Assembly (NCBI RefSeq): GCF_014196845.1
Contig: NZ_JACIEM010000002.1
Location: forward strand, 186,001-250,000
Direction of reading: 5' to 3'
DNA: 64,000 nucleotides
From: Aurantimonas endophytica
Lineage (GTDB): Bacteria > Pseudomonadota > Alphaproteobacteria > Rhizobiales > Rhizobiaceae
Part shown: positions 27,106 through 35,793 of the stretch, one piece after another
Layout of the letters: the number at the start of each line of letters is the position of its first letter
How positions within the stretch are numbered: position 1 is the stretch's first letter
Translations under genes and position numbers: made by a program
The notes under the pieces: generated by a model
The model's input: only the letters and a program-made list of their open reading frames with translations
Database searches by the model: none
What the model was told of the DNA's origin: nothing

Positions 27106-28962
27106 ATGAGCGATACCGACAGCGGCACTGCGACGAAACCGGAGGGCGCGACTGCGCCATACCGCGTCCTTGCCCGCAAATATCGCCCGGCCTCGTTCGA
27201 GGATCTGATCGGCCAGGAGCCGATGGTCCGCACCCTCACCAATGCCTTCGAGACCGGCCGCATTGCCCAGGCCTGGATGCTCACGGGCGTGCGCGGCGTC
27301 GGCAAGACCACCACCGCGCGCATCCTCGCCCGGGCCCTGAACTACCAGACCGAGACGATCGACCAGCCGACCATCCACATGGTGGAGCCGGGGATCCACG
27401 ACCAGGCGATCATGGAAGGCCGGCATGTCGACGTGGTCGAGATGGACGCCGCCTCCCATACCGGCATCGACGACGTGCGCGAGATCATCGCGCAGGTGCG
27501 CTATCGCCCGGTCTCGGCGCGCTACAAGGTCTACATCATCGACGAGGTCCACATGCTGTCGAACCAGGCCTTCAACGGCCTGCTGAAGACGCTTGAGGAG
27601 CCGCCGGAGCACGTGAAGTTCGTCTTCGCGACGACCGAGATCCGCAAGGTGCCGATCACCGTCCTGTCGCGCTGCCAGCGCTTCGACCTGCGGCGCGTCG
27701 ACACCCCGACCCTGATCGCGCATCTCCAGAAGATCGCGGACGCTGAATCCGTTGCGATCGACGCCGAGGCGCTGCGGCTGATCGCGCGGGCGGCGGAAGG
27801 CTCTGTCCGCGACGCGCTCTCGCTCACCGATCAGGCCATCGCCCACGGCGCCGGCGCCATTTCCGGCGTCGCGGTGCGCGACATGCTCGGATTGGCCGAC
27901 CGCGTCCGGATCATCGACCTCTTCGAGACGCTGATGAAGGGCGACGGGCGCGCCGCGCTGACCGAACTGCGCGACCAGTACCAGGCCGGTGCCGATCCCG
28001 CCGTCGTTCTCGCCGATCTTGCCGATTTCACCCATCTCGTCACGACGCTGCGCTACGTACCGGAAGCCGCCGAGGACGCGGCGCTGTCGCCGATGGAGGC
28101 CGAGCGCGGCCTCGCCTTCTCGACGACGCTGTCGATCCGCACGCTGAGCCAGGTGTGGCAGATGCTCCTGAAGGCGCTGGAGGAGACCCGCAACGCCACG
28201 ACGCCGCGGCAGGCGGCGGAAATGGCGCTGATCCGCATCGCCCATGCCGCCGACATGCCGTCGCCCGACGATCTGGTTCGGCTGATCCGCAAGGAGGGCA
28301 CCGACGCCCTGCCGGCGCCGGTGACGCAGCCGACCCGCCCGGCCGAACCGCGCGATCCGCCTAGCGGCGGCAATGGTTCGGCGGCCTCGGCACAAGCGCG
28401 CTTGCCGCGGCCTGCACCCAGCGCATCCCCCTCGCGGGCGCATCTCGCTTTGGCCTCGACCAGCCCGGCGCCGGAGCGGGCATCGCCCGAGCAGGTCGCG
28501 GCACCCGACATCGGGATCGGATCGCTGGAGGATCTGGTCGCTTTGGCCGAGACGAAGCGCGATTCGCTGATGCGGGTGTCGATCCACCGCTACCTGCGGC
28601 TGGTGAAGCTCGTACCGGGCCGCCTGGAAGTGGCGCTGACCCCCGAGGCGCCGCGGACGCTGATCAGCGATCTCACCCGCAAGCTGCACGAATGGACCGG
28701 CCAGCGCTGGGTCGTGGCGATATCGAGCGGCGAGGCGATGCCGACGCTCGAGGAAGTCGAGACCTCGCGCCGCGCCACGCTTTTGTCGGATGCGGCGCTC
28801 GATCCCGAGGTCGCTGCCATCCTGTCGGCCTTTCCCGGGGCCAAGATCGTCGACGTGCGATTGCGTGGCGAAGCAGAGGCGGTGGTGGCCGTCGAGGAAC
28901 TCGCCGCTATGGTGGACGACGACATTCTGGATGATCCGTCCGAGATGGACGACGACGAATAG
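27106..28962 (+). CDS. dnaX: DNA polymerase III subunits gamma/tau
   Basis: About 618 residues from the ATG at 27106; the upstream open frame is not family-like. This clamp-loader ATPase of the replisome has Walker A GVRGVGKTTTAR, Walker B IIDEVHML, a sensor region VFATTEIRKVP and the arginine finger in LSRCQRFDLRR. The four cysteines of the E. coli DnaX zinc module are absent (the region reads LNYQTETIDQPTIH), as in other rhizobial DnaX proteins. A Pro/Ala-rich linker (~residues 400-465) leads to the tau C-terminal domain. First gene of the dnaX-ybaB-recR run. Confidence 0.96.
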   Translation: MSDTDSGTATKPEGATAPYRVLARKYRPASFEDLIGQEPMVRTLTNAFETGRIAQAWMLTGVRGVGKTTTARILARALNYQTETIDQPTIHMVEPGIHDQAIMEGRHVDVVEMDAASHTGIDDVREIIAQVRYRPVSARYKVYIIDEVHMLSNQAFNGLLKTLEEPPEHVKFVFATTEIRKVPITVLSRCQRFDLRRVDTPTLIAHLQKIADAESVAIDAEALRLIARAAEGSVRDALSLTDQAIAHGAGAISGVAVRDMLGLADRVRIIDLFETLMKGDGRAALTELRDQYQAGADPAVVLADLADFTHLVTTLRYVPEAAEDAALSPMEAERGLAFSTTLSIRTLSQVWQMLLKALEETRNATTPRQAAEMALIRIAHAADMPSPDDLVRLIRKEGTDALPAPVTQPTRPAEPRDPPSGGNGSAASAQARLPRPAPSASPSRAHLALASTSPAPERASPEQVAAPDIGIGSLEDLVALAETKRDSLMRVSIHRYLRLVKLVPGRLEVALTPEAPRTLISDLTRKLHEWTGQRWVVAISSGEAMPTLEEVETSRRATLLSDAALDPEVAAILSAFPGAKIVDVRLRGEAEAVVAVEELAAMVDDDILDDPSEMDDDE

Positions 28963-28974
28963 GAGACTAGCGCG

Positions 28975-29298
28975 ATGAAAGACCTGATGGGCATGATGAA
29001 GCAGGCCAAGGCCATGCAGGAGAAGATGGCCGGACTGCAGGAGGAGGTCGCCCGCATCGAGGTGACCGGCCAGGCGGGCGGCGGCGTCGTCAGCGTCAGC
29101 CTCAACGGCAAGGGCGAGATGCAGGGCATCGCCATCGACCCGAGCCTCCTGCGCGAGGAAGAGAAGGACATCGTTGAGGACCTAGTCGTCGCCGCGCATA
29201 ACGACGCCAAGGGCAAGCTCGACCTCGCCATCCAGGAAAAGACCCAGGAGATGACCGCCGGCCTGCAGCTGCCGGGCGGCATGAAGTTCCCGTTCTGA
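28975..29298 (+). CDS. ybaB: YbaB/EbfC nucleoid-associated protein
   Basis: 107 residues, typical of the family in length and sequence: KDLMGMMKQAKAMQEKMAGL helix, a beta hairpin with SLNGKGEMQGIAIDPSLL, and C-terminal helix ending PGGMKFPF. YbaB dimers bind DNA nonspecifically. It starts 12 bases after dnaX and is followed by recR, the near-universal gene order. Confidence 0.95.
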   Translation: MKDLMGMMKQAKAMQEKMAGLQEEVARIEVTGQAGGGVVSVSLNGKGEMQGIAIDPSLLREEEKDIVEDLVVAAHNDAKGKLDLAIQEKTQEMTAGLQLPGGMKFPF

Positions 29299-29401
29299 CG
29301 GCGCCGACCGCACCCGCGGATTAGCGGCGGATATTGGCGGGAGCGAGGGCCAGCTGGCCGCGCCCCGCCGCGACAGAGGATAGCCGACCGGCTCGTCATT
29401 C

Positions 29402-30007
29402 ATGGCAAAACCCATTGCAGGCCCGGAGATCGAGCGGCTGATCCAGCTGCTGGCGAAGCTCCCGGGTCTCGGCCCCCGCTCGGCGCGCCGGGCTGCCCTC
29501 CATCTCGTCAAGCGGCGCGAACAGCTGCTGTCGCCGCTCGCCGCGGCGATGGCCGAGGCGCGCGACAAGGTCACGATCTGCTCGGTCTGCGGCAATATCG
29601 ACACGTTCGACCCGTGCACGGTCTGCACCGACCATTCGCGCGACCAGTCGACGGTGATCGTCGTCGAGGACGTCGCCGATCTCTGGGCGCTGGAACGCGC
29701 CAAGGCGCTGAATGCCGCCTATCACGTCCTCGGCGGCGTCCTGTCGCCGCTCGAGGGCGTCGGCCCGGACGACCTGACCATCCGGCAGTTGGTCGAGCGC
29801 GTCCATCGCGGCGGCATCAAGGAACTCGTGCTGGCGGTCAACGCCACGGTCGAGGGCCAGACCACGGCGCATTACCTGATGGACCAGCTGGAAGGGCTCG
29901 ACGTGAAGGTCACGCGGCTCGCCCACGGCGTGCCCGTCGGCGGCGAGCTCGACTATCTCGACGAGGGCACGCTGGCCGCCGCCATGCGCTCGCGCACGGG
30001 GCTATAA
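29402..30007 (+). CDS. recR: Recombination protein RecR
   Basis: 201 residues. The helix-hairpin-helix [19 protein letters not shown], the zinc module CSVCGN then CTVC, and the Toprim domain ([14 protein letters not shown]) are in canonical order. RecR works with RecO (and RecF) to load RecA at gaps. A 103-base gap separates it from ybaB. The ORF length equals the usual ~200 residues. Confidence 0.96.
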   Translation: MAKPIAGPEIERLIQLLAKLPGLGPRSARRAALHLVKRREQLLSPLAAAMAEARDKVTICSVCGNIDTFDPCTVCTDHSRDQSTVIVVEDVADLWALERAKALNAAYHVLGGVLSPLEGVGPDDLTIRQLVERVHRGGIKELVLAVNATVEGQTTAHYLMDQLEGLDVKVTRLAHGVPVGGELDYLDEGTLAAAMRSRTGL

Positions 30008-30158
30008 CGAGTCGCCGACCCGGCCGGCGGACGTTTGCATGACATTTCCGACATCGTGCCCGCGCCGCCGTGATACTGCCATCGAAGCCTGCAGCATCGA
30101 TCGGACGCAGGCCCGATCCTGCGTCGACTCGTCCCTCTCCGACCTTCGATGGGAAGCC

Positions 30159-31379
30159 ATGCTCCGCACCCTGCTCGCCGTCACCCTGTTCCTCTGTACG
30201 CTCGCTCCGGCCGGCGCGCAGAACCTCGATGCCGGCTTCCGAACTTTTCTGGAGTCCGACATCTGGCCGGCGGCGCGCCAGCGGGGCGTGCCGCGCCCGA
30301 TCTTCGACCAGGCCTTCCAGGGCGTCAGCCTCAACCTGAAGCTGCCGGACCTGCAGCTTCCGGGTTCCGGCGAGGGCGTCGCCGAGACCAACTTCCAGGC
30401 CGAGTTCAGGAGCGGCGCCGACTATCTCTCCGAGCGAAACGTCGCCGGCAATGTCAGCCAGGGAAGGGCGCTGCTCCAGCGACACAAGGCGCTGCTCGAC
30501 CGCATCGTCGCGCGCTACGGCGTGCCGGCGCCGATCATCGTGGCGATATGGGGCCGCGAGTCCGGCTTCGGCGCGGCACGGATTCCGGAGAATGCCTTCC
30601 AGGTGCTGGGCACCAAGGCCTATCTGGCGCGGCGCAAGGCGATGTTCCGCGAGGAACTCATCGCCGCGCTGCAGATCGTCGCCGATGGCCATCTCAAGGT
30701 CTCCGAGATGAAGTCCTCCTGGGCCGGGGCGCTCGGGCAGCCGCAGTTCATGCCGACGAAATTCCTGGCGCTGGCGGTCGATTTCGACGGTGATGGCCGC
30801 AAGGACATCTGGAATTCGGTGCCCGACACGCTCGCCTCGATCGCCCACTATCTGCGCCAGTCGGGCTGGCAGCCGGGCCGCGACTGGGGCTTCGAGGTGG
30901 TGGTGCCGGAGGGCGTCTCCTGCGCCAACGAGGGGCCGGATCGCGGCCGGCCGATCTCCGAATTCGCCGCCGCCGGCGTCACCCGCGTCTCGGGCCGGCC
31001 GTTCCCGACCAACGAACTCGGAGCGCGCGGTCATCTGATGATGCCGGCCGGGCGCAACGGACCGGCCTTCATCGCGACGCCGAACTTCTATGTGATCAAG
31101 GAATACAACAACTCCGACCTCTACGCTTTGTTCGTCGGCCATGCGGCCGACCGCAAGCAGGGCGCCGGGCCGCTCGCAGGCCGGTGGCGGGACACCGACC
31201 GGCTGACGCGGGGCGACGTCGCCCGCATGCAGCAGAAGCTGATCGCGCTCGGCTACGATGTCGGCGGCGCCGACGGGCTGGCCGGCTTCAAGACCCGCCG
31301 GTCGATCGGCGACTTCGAGGCCAAGAACGGCATGGCCGCCACCTGCTGGCCGAGCCGCGCACTGGCTGGACGGCTGTGA
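30159..31379 (+). CDS. Lytic murein transglycosylase (MltB family, SLT_2) with peptidoglycan-binding domain
   Basis: About 406 residues from the ATG at 30159, which opens a signal peptide (LLAVTLFLCTLAPAGAQ). The catalytic domain (residues ~20-320) has the MltB motif IWGRESGFGA with the general acid Glu, plus GALGQPQFMPTKF and DFDGDGRKDIW. A C-terminal peptidoglycan-binding domain follows (MQQKLIALGYDVGGADGLAG). It cleaves glycan strands in the periplasm, leaving 1,6-anhydro ends. 40 codons of open frame upstream lack any family similarity. Confidence 0.9.
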   Translation: MLRTLLAVTLFLCTLAPAGAQNLDAGFRTFLESDIWPAARQRGVPRPIFDQAFQGVSLNLKLPDLQLPGSGEGVAETNFQAEFRSGADYLSERNVAGNVSQGRALLQRHKALLDRIVARYGVPAPIIVAIWGRESGFGAARIPENAFQVLGTKAYLARRKAMFREELIAALQIVADGHLKVSEMKSSWAGALGQPQFMPTKFLALAVDFDGDGRKDIWNSVPDTLASIAHYLRQSGWQPGRDWGFEVVVPEGVSCANEGPDRGRPISEFAAAGVTRVSGRPFPTNELGARGHLMMPAGRNGPAFIATPNFYVIKEYNNSDLYALFVGHAADRKQGAGPLAGRWRDTDRLTRGDVARMQQKLIALGYDVGGADGLAGFKTRRSIGDFEAKNGMAATCWPSRALAGRL

Positions 31380-31780
31380 GCGGGGTTTGTCCCCAGCTGA
31401 TTTAACGTTTCGTTGATGATCCCTGCCAAAAGCTTTGGGTTGTGGCGGCGCGCGTCTATCGCGGGCCCTGGAGCGCTTGTACGCAGGAAGGGTGGAACCC
31501 GAGGAGAGTGGGCCGTGATTCGGCCTGCCAAGCGGCGGGAGTTGCCTGGGGAGGCGACACGGACGGTCCGGCAAAACCGGACCGTCCGGCCTTCTCCACT
31601 GGCGCGAGACCCGGACATTTTACCGGAATATTCACCGTTTCGATGTTTTCATCGGTTCGCGGTCGGAATTCGTCGCGAAAGCCCCGGTCTGCAATAGTTT
31701 TGCCACATCCGTTCCCGATCTCTACACGGTCCGATGGCCGCGATTCGCATCGGGACATCCGACATGGGGGACATGCCGAC
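31380..31780 (+). other. Gene-free region with a strong hairpin (possible structured RNA or leader)
   Basis: About 400 bases between the transglycosylase and the ChaN-like gene. It holds a perfect 11-base-pair hairpin (31561-31571 GGACGGTCCGG with 31577-31587, loop CAAAA) and, before it, smaller hairpins such as GGCCG-N5-CGGCC (31511-31525). No T-run follows the large hairpin, so a simple terminator is doubtful. No known RNA family was recognised. An open frame runs through in the ChaN frame but does not look like protein. Confidence 0.4.
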
Positions 31781-33082
31781 TTGGAACGCTTCGTCTGGAT
31801 ACCTGCTGGCATCGCCGTATTCGCGGGCCTCGGTTACGCGGCGGCCGGCAATGTCGAGCGCATCGTGGCGAAGCTTCCGCTGGCAGTGACCGACGATGTG
31901 ACGTTCGTTGCGCCCAGACCCGACGATCGCGTGCGCCTGCCCTACAGCCGCGACGGCGGCGACACCTTCGTCGCGGTGGCGACGGCGGCGCCGTTCGGCG
32001 GTGCTGGCGCGGCGGATCCGGGAACGACGATCTCCCTCGACGAAGACGCAAGTTCCGCCGCCGAACTGGCGCGGCTTGCGGCTGCCGGTGACCGGGCTGC
32101 CCAAACCATCGACGTCGCCGAACTTCCCGTCGAAGACGGCGAGGCCGTCACCGCCACCAAGCTGTTCGATTCCGATGCGCCGCGCTGGAGTGCCCGGCAT
32201 TTCGTCGTAAATCCCCTGGTTGGCGGCGTCTTCCGCGGCGACGGTCTGCCTTCGAGCGCCAGCGCTCTCCTGGAAGAAGCGGGTGCCGCTCGCTACGTCC
32301 TCCTCGGCGAGATTCACGACAATCCGGATCACCACCGGCTGCAGGCCGATATCGTTTCGGATCTCGCCCGAGCCGGCACGACACCCTCCGTCGTGCTCGA
32401 GATGGTGCCGGAGCGTTTGAACACCGCCCTCGAGAGCTTCCGCGACGCGGGTGTCGTCGATCTGGAGGCGCTCGCTCGCCAGCTCGAATGGACGGAGCGC
32501 GGCTGGCCGGATTTCTCGATCTATCGCCCGATCTTCGAAGCCGTGGCCCGGAACGATCTGACCATGGCCGCCGGCAATCTCGACGAGGCGGTGGTTGGCG
32601 CGATCTCGAAAGGCGGCCTCAAGGCGCTGTCCGCCGATGATGTCGAGCGGCTCGCCCTGAACGGCCCGCTGCCCGAGGCACAGTCAGAAGAACTTGCCGA
32701 TGCCATCCGCGACGCCCATTGCGGCCTGATGCCCGATGCCGCGATCGAACCGATGAGCGTCGTGCAGCGCGCCCGCGACGGCGCCATGGCCGATGCGCTG
32801 ATCGGTGCGGCGAAGGAGAGCGGCAGCGCCGTCCTGATCGCCGGGTCCGGCCATGTCCGCAACGACCGGGCGGTGCCCGCCATCATCGCGGCCCGCGAGC
32901 CGGATTCCAAGTCGGTCTCGGTCCAGATGGTCGAAGTCAGCGGAGCGGCCGGCTCGCAGGCCGATTACGGGCTGGTCCAGGATGCGCCCGCGCCTTACGA
33001 CTTCACCATCTTCACGCCGCGCGCGGATATCACCGACCATTGCGCGAAGCTGCGCGAGCAGATGGGCCGCACCGCCGACTGA
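31781..33082 (+). CDS. ChaN-like (haem-binding uptake family) protein with N-terminal membrane segment
   Basis: About 433 residues if translation starts at TTG 31781, giving a short lead into a hydrophobic segment (FVWIPAGIAVFAGLGYAAAG). No in-frame ATG lies nearby; the next one upstream (31643) would add 46 non-protein-like residues. Residues ~30-140 are low-similarity and acidic. The ChaN domain occupies the rest: YVLLGEIHDNPDHHRLQADIV, VVLEMVPE, LIAGSGHVRNDRAVP. ChaN proteins are putative haem-binding lipoproteins linked to iron uptake in Campylobacter; the function here is unproven. Convergent with the LOG-family gene. Confidence 0.72.
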   Translation: MERFVWIPAGIAVFAGLGYAAAGNVERIVAKLPLAVTDDVTFVAPRPDDRVRLPYSRDGGDTFVAVATAAPFGGAGAADPGTTISLDEDASSAAELARLAAAGDRAAQTIDVAELPVEDGEAVTATKLFDSDAPRWSARHFVVNPLVGGVFRGDGLPSSASALLEEAGAARYVLLGEIHDNPDHHRLQADIVSDLARAGTTPSVVLEMVPERLNTALESFRDAGVVDLEALARQLEWTERGWPDFSIYRPIFEAVARNDLTMAAGNLDEAVVGAISKGGLKALSADDVERLALNGPLPEAQSEELADAIRDAHCGLMPDAAIEPMSVVQRARDGAMADALIGAAKESGSAVLIAGSGHVRNDRAVPAIIAAREPDSKSVSVQMVEVSGAAGSQADYGLVQDAPAPYDFTIFTPRADITDHCAKLREQMGRTAD

Positions 33083-33111
33083 GCCTGCAGGCGTAAGCCG
33101 GGCGCCAGGTT

Positions 33112-34005
33112 TCAGAACGCGTAGAAGTCGCGGATTGCCTGCCAGCCATCCTCTGCCGTGTCGGCAAAGGTGATCAGCTCGAGATCGGACGGCGCGATCG
33201 TGCCTTCCTTTGCCAGCGCCTCGAAATTGATGACGCGGCGCCAGAATTCCTCGCCGAACAGGATCACCGGGATGCGCTGCATCCGCCGCGTCTGGATCAG
33301 CGTCAGCCCCTCGAACAATTCGTCAAGCGTGCCGAAACCACCTGGAAAGATCGCCATCGCCTTCGCCCGCAGGAGAAAGTGCATCTTGCGGATCGCGAAA
33401 TAGTGGAAGTTGAATGAGAGCTCCGGCGTCGTGTAGGGGTTCGGCGCCTGCTCGTGCGGCAGCGTGATGTTGAGGCCGATCGAGACCGCGCCGACATCCG
33501 CGGCGCCGCGGTTGCCGGCTTCCATCACGCCGGGCCCGCCGCCGGTGACGATGACGAACTCCTTGCCGCCATGGGTGTCGGCGGAGTGCTGCGAGGCGAA
33601 GCGGGCAAAGCGCCGCGCCTCCTCGTAATAGCGGGAGTTCGCCTCGAGATTGCGCTTCTGCTCCGGGTTACGGGCCGCCCAGGCTTCCGCCCCTGGTTCC
33701 GGAATGCGCGCTCCGCCGAACAGGATGACGGTGGAGAGGATGCCCGCCTCGTTCAGCGCCATCTCCGGCTTCATCAGTTCGAGCTGCAGGCGGACGCCGC
33801 GCAATGCCTCGCTGGAGAGGAAGTCGGCATCGTCGAACGCCAGGCGATAGGTCGGCGATCGGGTCTGAGGCGTTGCAGGTATTGCTTTGACGTCCTGCTT
33901 GTCCCGCTGCGAACTGGGGAACGGATCCCAGCCGTTCTGGTCGCGGGGTGTCTCTTGCGCCACGAATGCCTCGCCTGCTCGAATTGATTCCTCAGGGGCC
34001 TTCAA
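33112..34005 (-). CDS. LOG family protein (TIGR00730-like, possible nucleoside 5'-monophosphate phosphoribohydrolase)
   Basis: 297 residues. The LOG/lysine-decarboxylase-like fold is identified by GGGPGVMEA (residues ~155-163) and PGGFGTLDE (residues ~221-229), which form the phosphate and nucleotide site. Such enzymes remove the base from AMP-type nucleotides (cytokinin activation in plants, nucleotide turnover in bacteria). The ~60-residue polar N-terminus is an extension common in rhizobial members. It is divergent from dapD, 67 bases away, the usual rhizobial neighbour. Physiological substrate unknown. Confidence 0.85.
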   Translation of the reverse strand: MKAPEESIRAGEAFVAQETPRDQNGWDPFPSSQRDKQDVKAIPATPQTRSPTYRLAFDDADFLSSEALRGVRLQLELMKPEMALNEAGILSTVILFGGARIPEPGAEAWAARNPEQKRNLEANSRYYEEARRFARFASQHSADTHGGKEFVIVTGGGPGVMEAGNRGAADVGAVSIGLNITLPHEQAPNPYTTPELSFNFHYFAIRKMHFLLRAKAMAIFPGGFGTLDELFEGLTLIQTRRMQRIPVILFGEEFWRRVINFEALAKEGTIAPSDLELITFADTAEDGWQAIRDFYAF

Positions 34006-34072
34006 CTAGGGTCCGGGCCGATTTCGACAGGGCGTCAGCGCCCGTTTCTCCCGCTTTTCCAGGAGCCTGCCG

Positions 34073-34930
34073 ATGACCGCGCCGGACCGCGCCGCCCTCG
34101 AATCGACCATCGAACGCGCCTTCGACGAGCGCGACACCATTTCCGCTTCGACAACCGGCGCGGTGCGCGAGGCGGTCGAAGCGGCACTGGAGATGCTCGA
34201 CCGGGGCGAGGCACGCGTCGCGACGCGCGGCGACGATGGCGCCTGGACGGTGCATCAGTGGCTGAAAAAGGCGGTGCTCCTATCCTTCCGGCTCAACGAC
34301 ATGCAGGTTATCGAAGGCGGCGCCGGCGGCGCCACCTGGTGGGATAAGGTGCCCTCGAAATTCGCCGGCTGGGGCGAGGACCGGTTCCGCGAGGCGGGCC
34401 TTCGGGCCGTACCCGGCTCGATCGTCCGCAAGGGCGCCTTCATCGGCAAGGACGTCGTCCTGATGCCGTCCTTCGTGAATCTCGGCGCCTATGTCGATTC
34501 GGGCTCGATGGTCGACGGCTGGGCGACCGTCGGCTCCTGCGCCCAGATCGGCAAGAACGTCCACCTGTCCGGCGGCGTCGGCATCGGCGGCGTGCTCGAA
34601 CCGCTGCAGGCGGGGCCAACGATTATCGAGGACAATTGCTTCATCGGCGCCCGCTCCGAGGTCGTCGAAGGCTGCATCGTGCGCGAGGGCTCGGTGCTGG
34701 GCATGGGCGTCTTCATCGGCCAGTCGACGAAGATCGTCGACCGCGCCACCGGTTCGGTCACCTATGGCGAGGTGCCGCCTTATTCGGTGGTGGTCGCCGG
34801 CTCGCTTCCCGCGGCCAAGCCGATGGGCAATGGCGAGCCGGGCCCCGGCCTCTATTGCGCCGTGATCGTCAAGCGGGTGGACGAGCGCACCCGCTCGAAG
34901 ACCTCGATCAACGAGCTGCTGCGCAGCTGA
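34073..34930 (+). CDS. dapD: 2,3,4,5-tetrahydropyridine-2,6-dicarboxylate N-succinyltransferase
   Basis: 285 residues, the succinylase-pathway enzyme of diaminopimelate/lysine synthesis. The left-handed beta-helix of hexapeptide repeats is evident ([40 protein letters not shown]), and the end [20 protein letters not shown] is the DapD signature. Length is normal. The ATG is preceded by CAGGAGCCTGCCG. Its pathway partner dapE lies 2.1 kb downstream on the same strand. Confidence 0.95.
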   Translation: MTAPDRAALESTIERAFDERDTISASTTGAVREAVEAALEMLDRGEARVATRGDDGAWTVHQWLKKAVLLSFRLNDMQVIEGGAGGATWWDKVPSKFAGWGEDRFREAGLRAVPGSIVRKGAFIGKDVVLMPSFVNLGAYVDSGSMVDGWATVGSCAQIGKNVHLSGGVGIGGVLEPLQAGPTIIEDNCFIGARSEVVEGCIVREGSVLGMGVFIGQSTKIVDRATGSVTYGEVPPYSVVVAGSLPAAKPMGNGEPGPGLYCAVIVKRVDERTRSKTSINELLRS

Positions 34931-34982
34931 CCGCGCCTTCGGTGCCGCTCCGGCCTGCCGAAAATCCGCGACGGAGACCGTG

Positions 34983-35768
34983 ATGGCCCGGCGAACCCGT
35001 CTGAACAGCGTCTGGCCGGTGTCGCTGGCGGCCTTCGGCAGCCTGCTCGGCTGGCTGCAGCCGATGCCGAGCATCCCGGCCGGGCACGACGGGATCTGCC
35101 GCACCGAGACGGCGTCCGGCGTCGAGTACATCGTCTGCGACGTGCCGCTCGACCGCTACGACGTGTCGCTGCGGGCCGAGGATACGGCCGGCCGCCCCTA
35201 CGAGACCTTCGAGCGGGCGGGCGCCAGCGTCGATGGTGCGCGCGTCCGCCTGATCATGAATGCCGGCATGTATCACGAGGACCGGCGGGCCGTCGGCCTC
35301 GCCGTGCAGGACGGTCGCGAAGTCAGCTCGCTGGTGCGCGGCACGGGCACGGGCAATTACTCGCTGCAGCCGAACGGCGTGTTCTTCGTCGAGGACGGCA
35401 AGGCAAGGGTGATGGAGACCGGCGTCTATGTCGCCGGCGCCCACAAGCCGGATTTCGCCACCCAGTCCGGCCCGATGCTGCTGATCGATGGTGAACTGCA
35501 TCCGCGCTTCATCGACGGCTCCGACAGCCGCTACGTCCGCAACGGCGTCTGCGCCAGCGAAGACGGGCGCACGGTCCGCCTCGTGCTGTCGCGCCAGGCG
35601 GTGAATTTCTGGGATTTCGGGCTGTTCTTTCGTGACCGGCTCGGCTGCCGCGACGCGCTGTTCTTCGACGGCCAGGTGTCGAGCCTCTATTATCCCGACG
35701 CCAACATAGCCTACCGGCGCGACCGGCTGGGGCCGATGCTCGTCGTCACCGACCGCCCCGCCGGCTGA
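34983..35768 (+). CDS. Phosphodiester glycosidase family (DUF2233) protein
   Basis: About 261 residues from ATG 34983 (GGAG 6 bases upstream; a GTG at 34980 is also possible). A hydrophobic N-terminus (SVWPVSLAAFGSLLGWL) may be a signal anchor. The rest is a NAGPA-like phosphodiester glycosidase domain: LIMNAGMYHEDRRAVGLAV, SLQPNGVFFV, ATQSGPMLLIDG, RNGVCAS. Related domains hydrolyse N-acetylglucosamine phosphodiesters; the bacterial role is unknown. It follows dapD by 52 bases and may be read through from it. Confidence 0.8.
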   Translation: MARRTRLNSVWPVSLAAFGSLLGWLQPMPSIPAGHDGICRTETASGVEYIVCDVPLDRYDVSLRAEDTAGRPYETFERAGASVDGARVRLIMNAGMYHEDRRAVGLAVQDGREVSSLVRGTGTGNYSLQPNGVFFVEDGKARVMETGVYVAGAHKPDFATQSGPMLLIDGELHPRFIDGSDSRYVRNGVCASEDGRTVRLVLSRQAVNFWDFGLFFRDRLGCRDALFFDGQVSSLYYPDANIAYRRDRLGPMLVVTDRPAG

Positions 35769-35793
35769 GGCAGCTGGGCTTCTTGTCCTGGTG

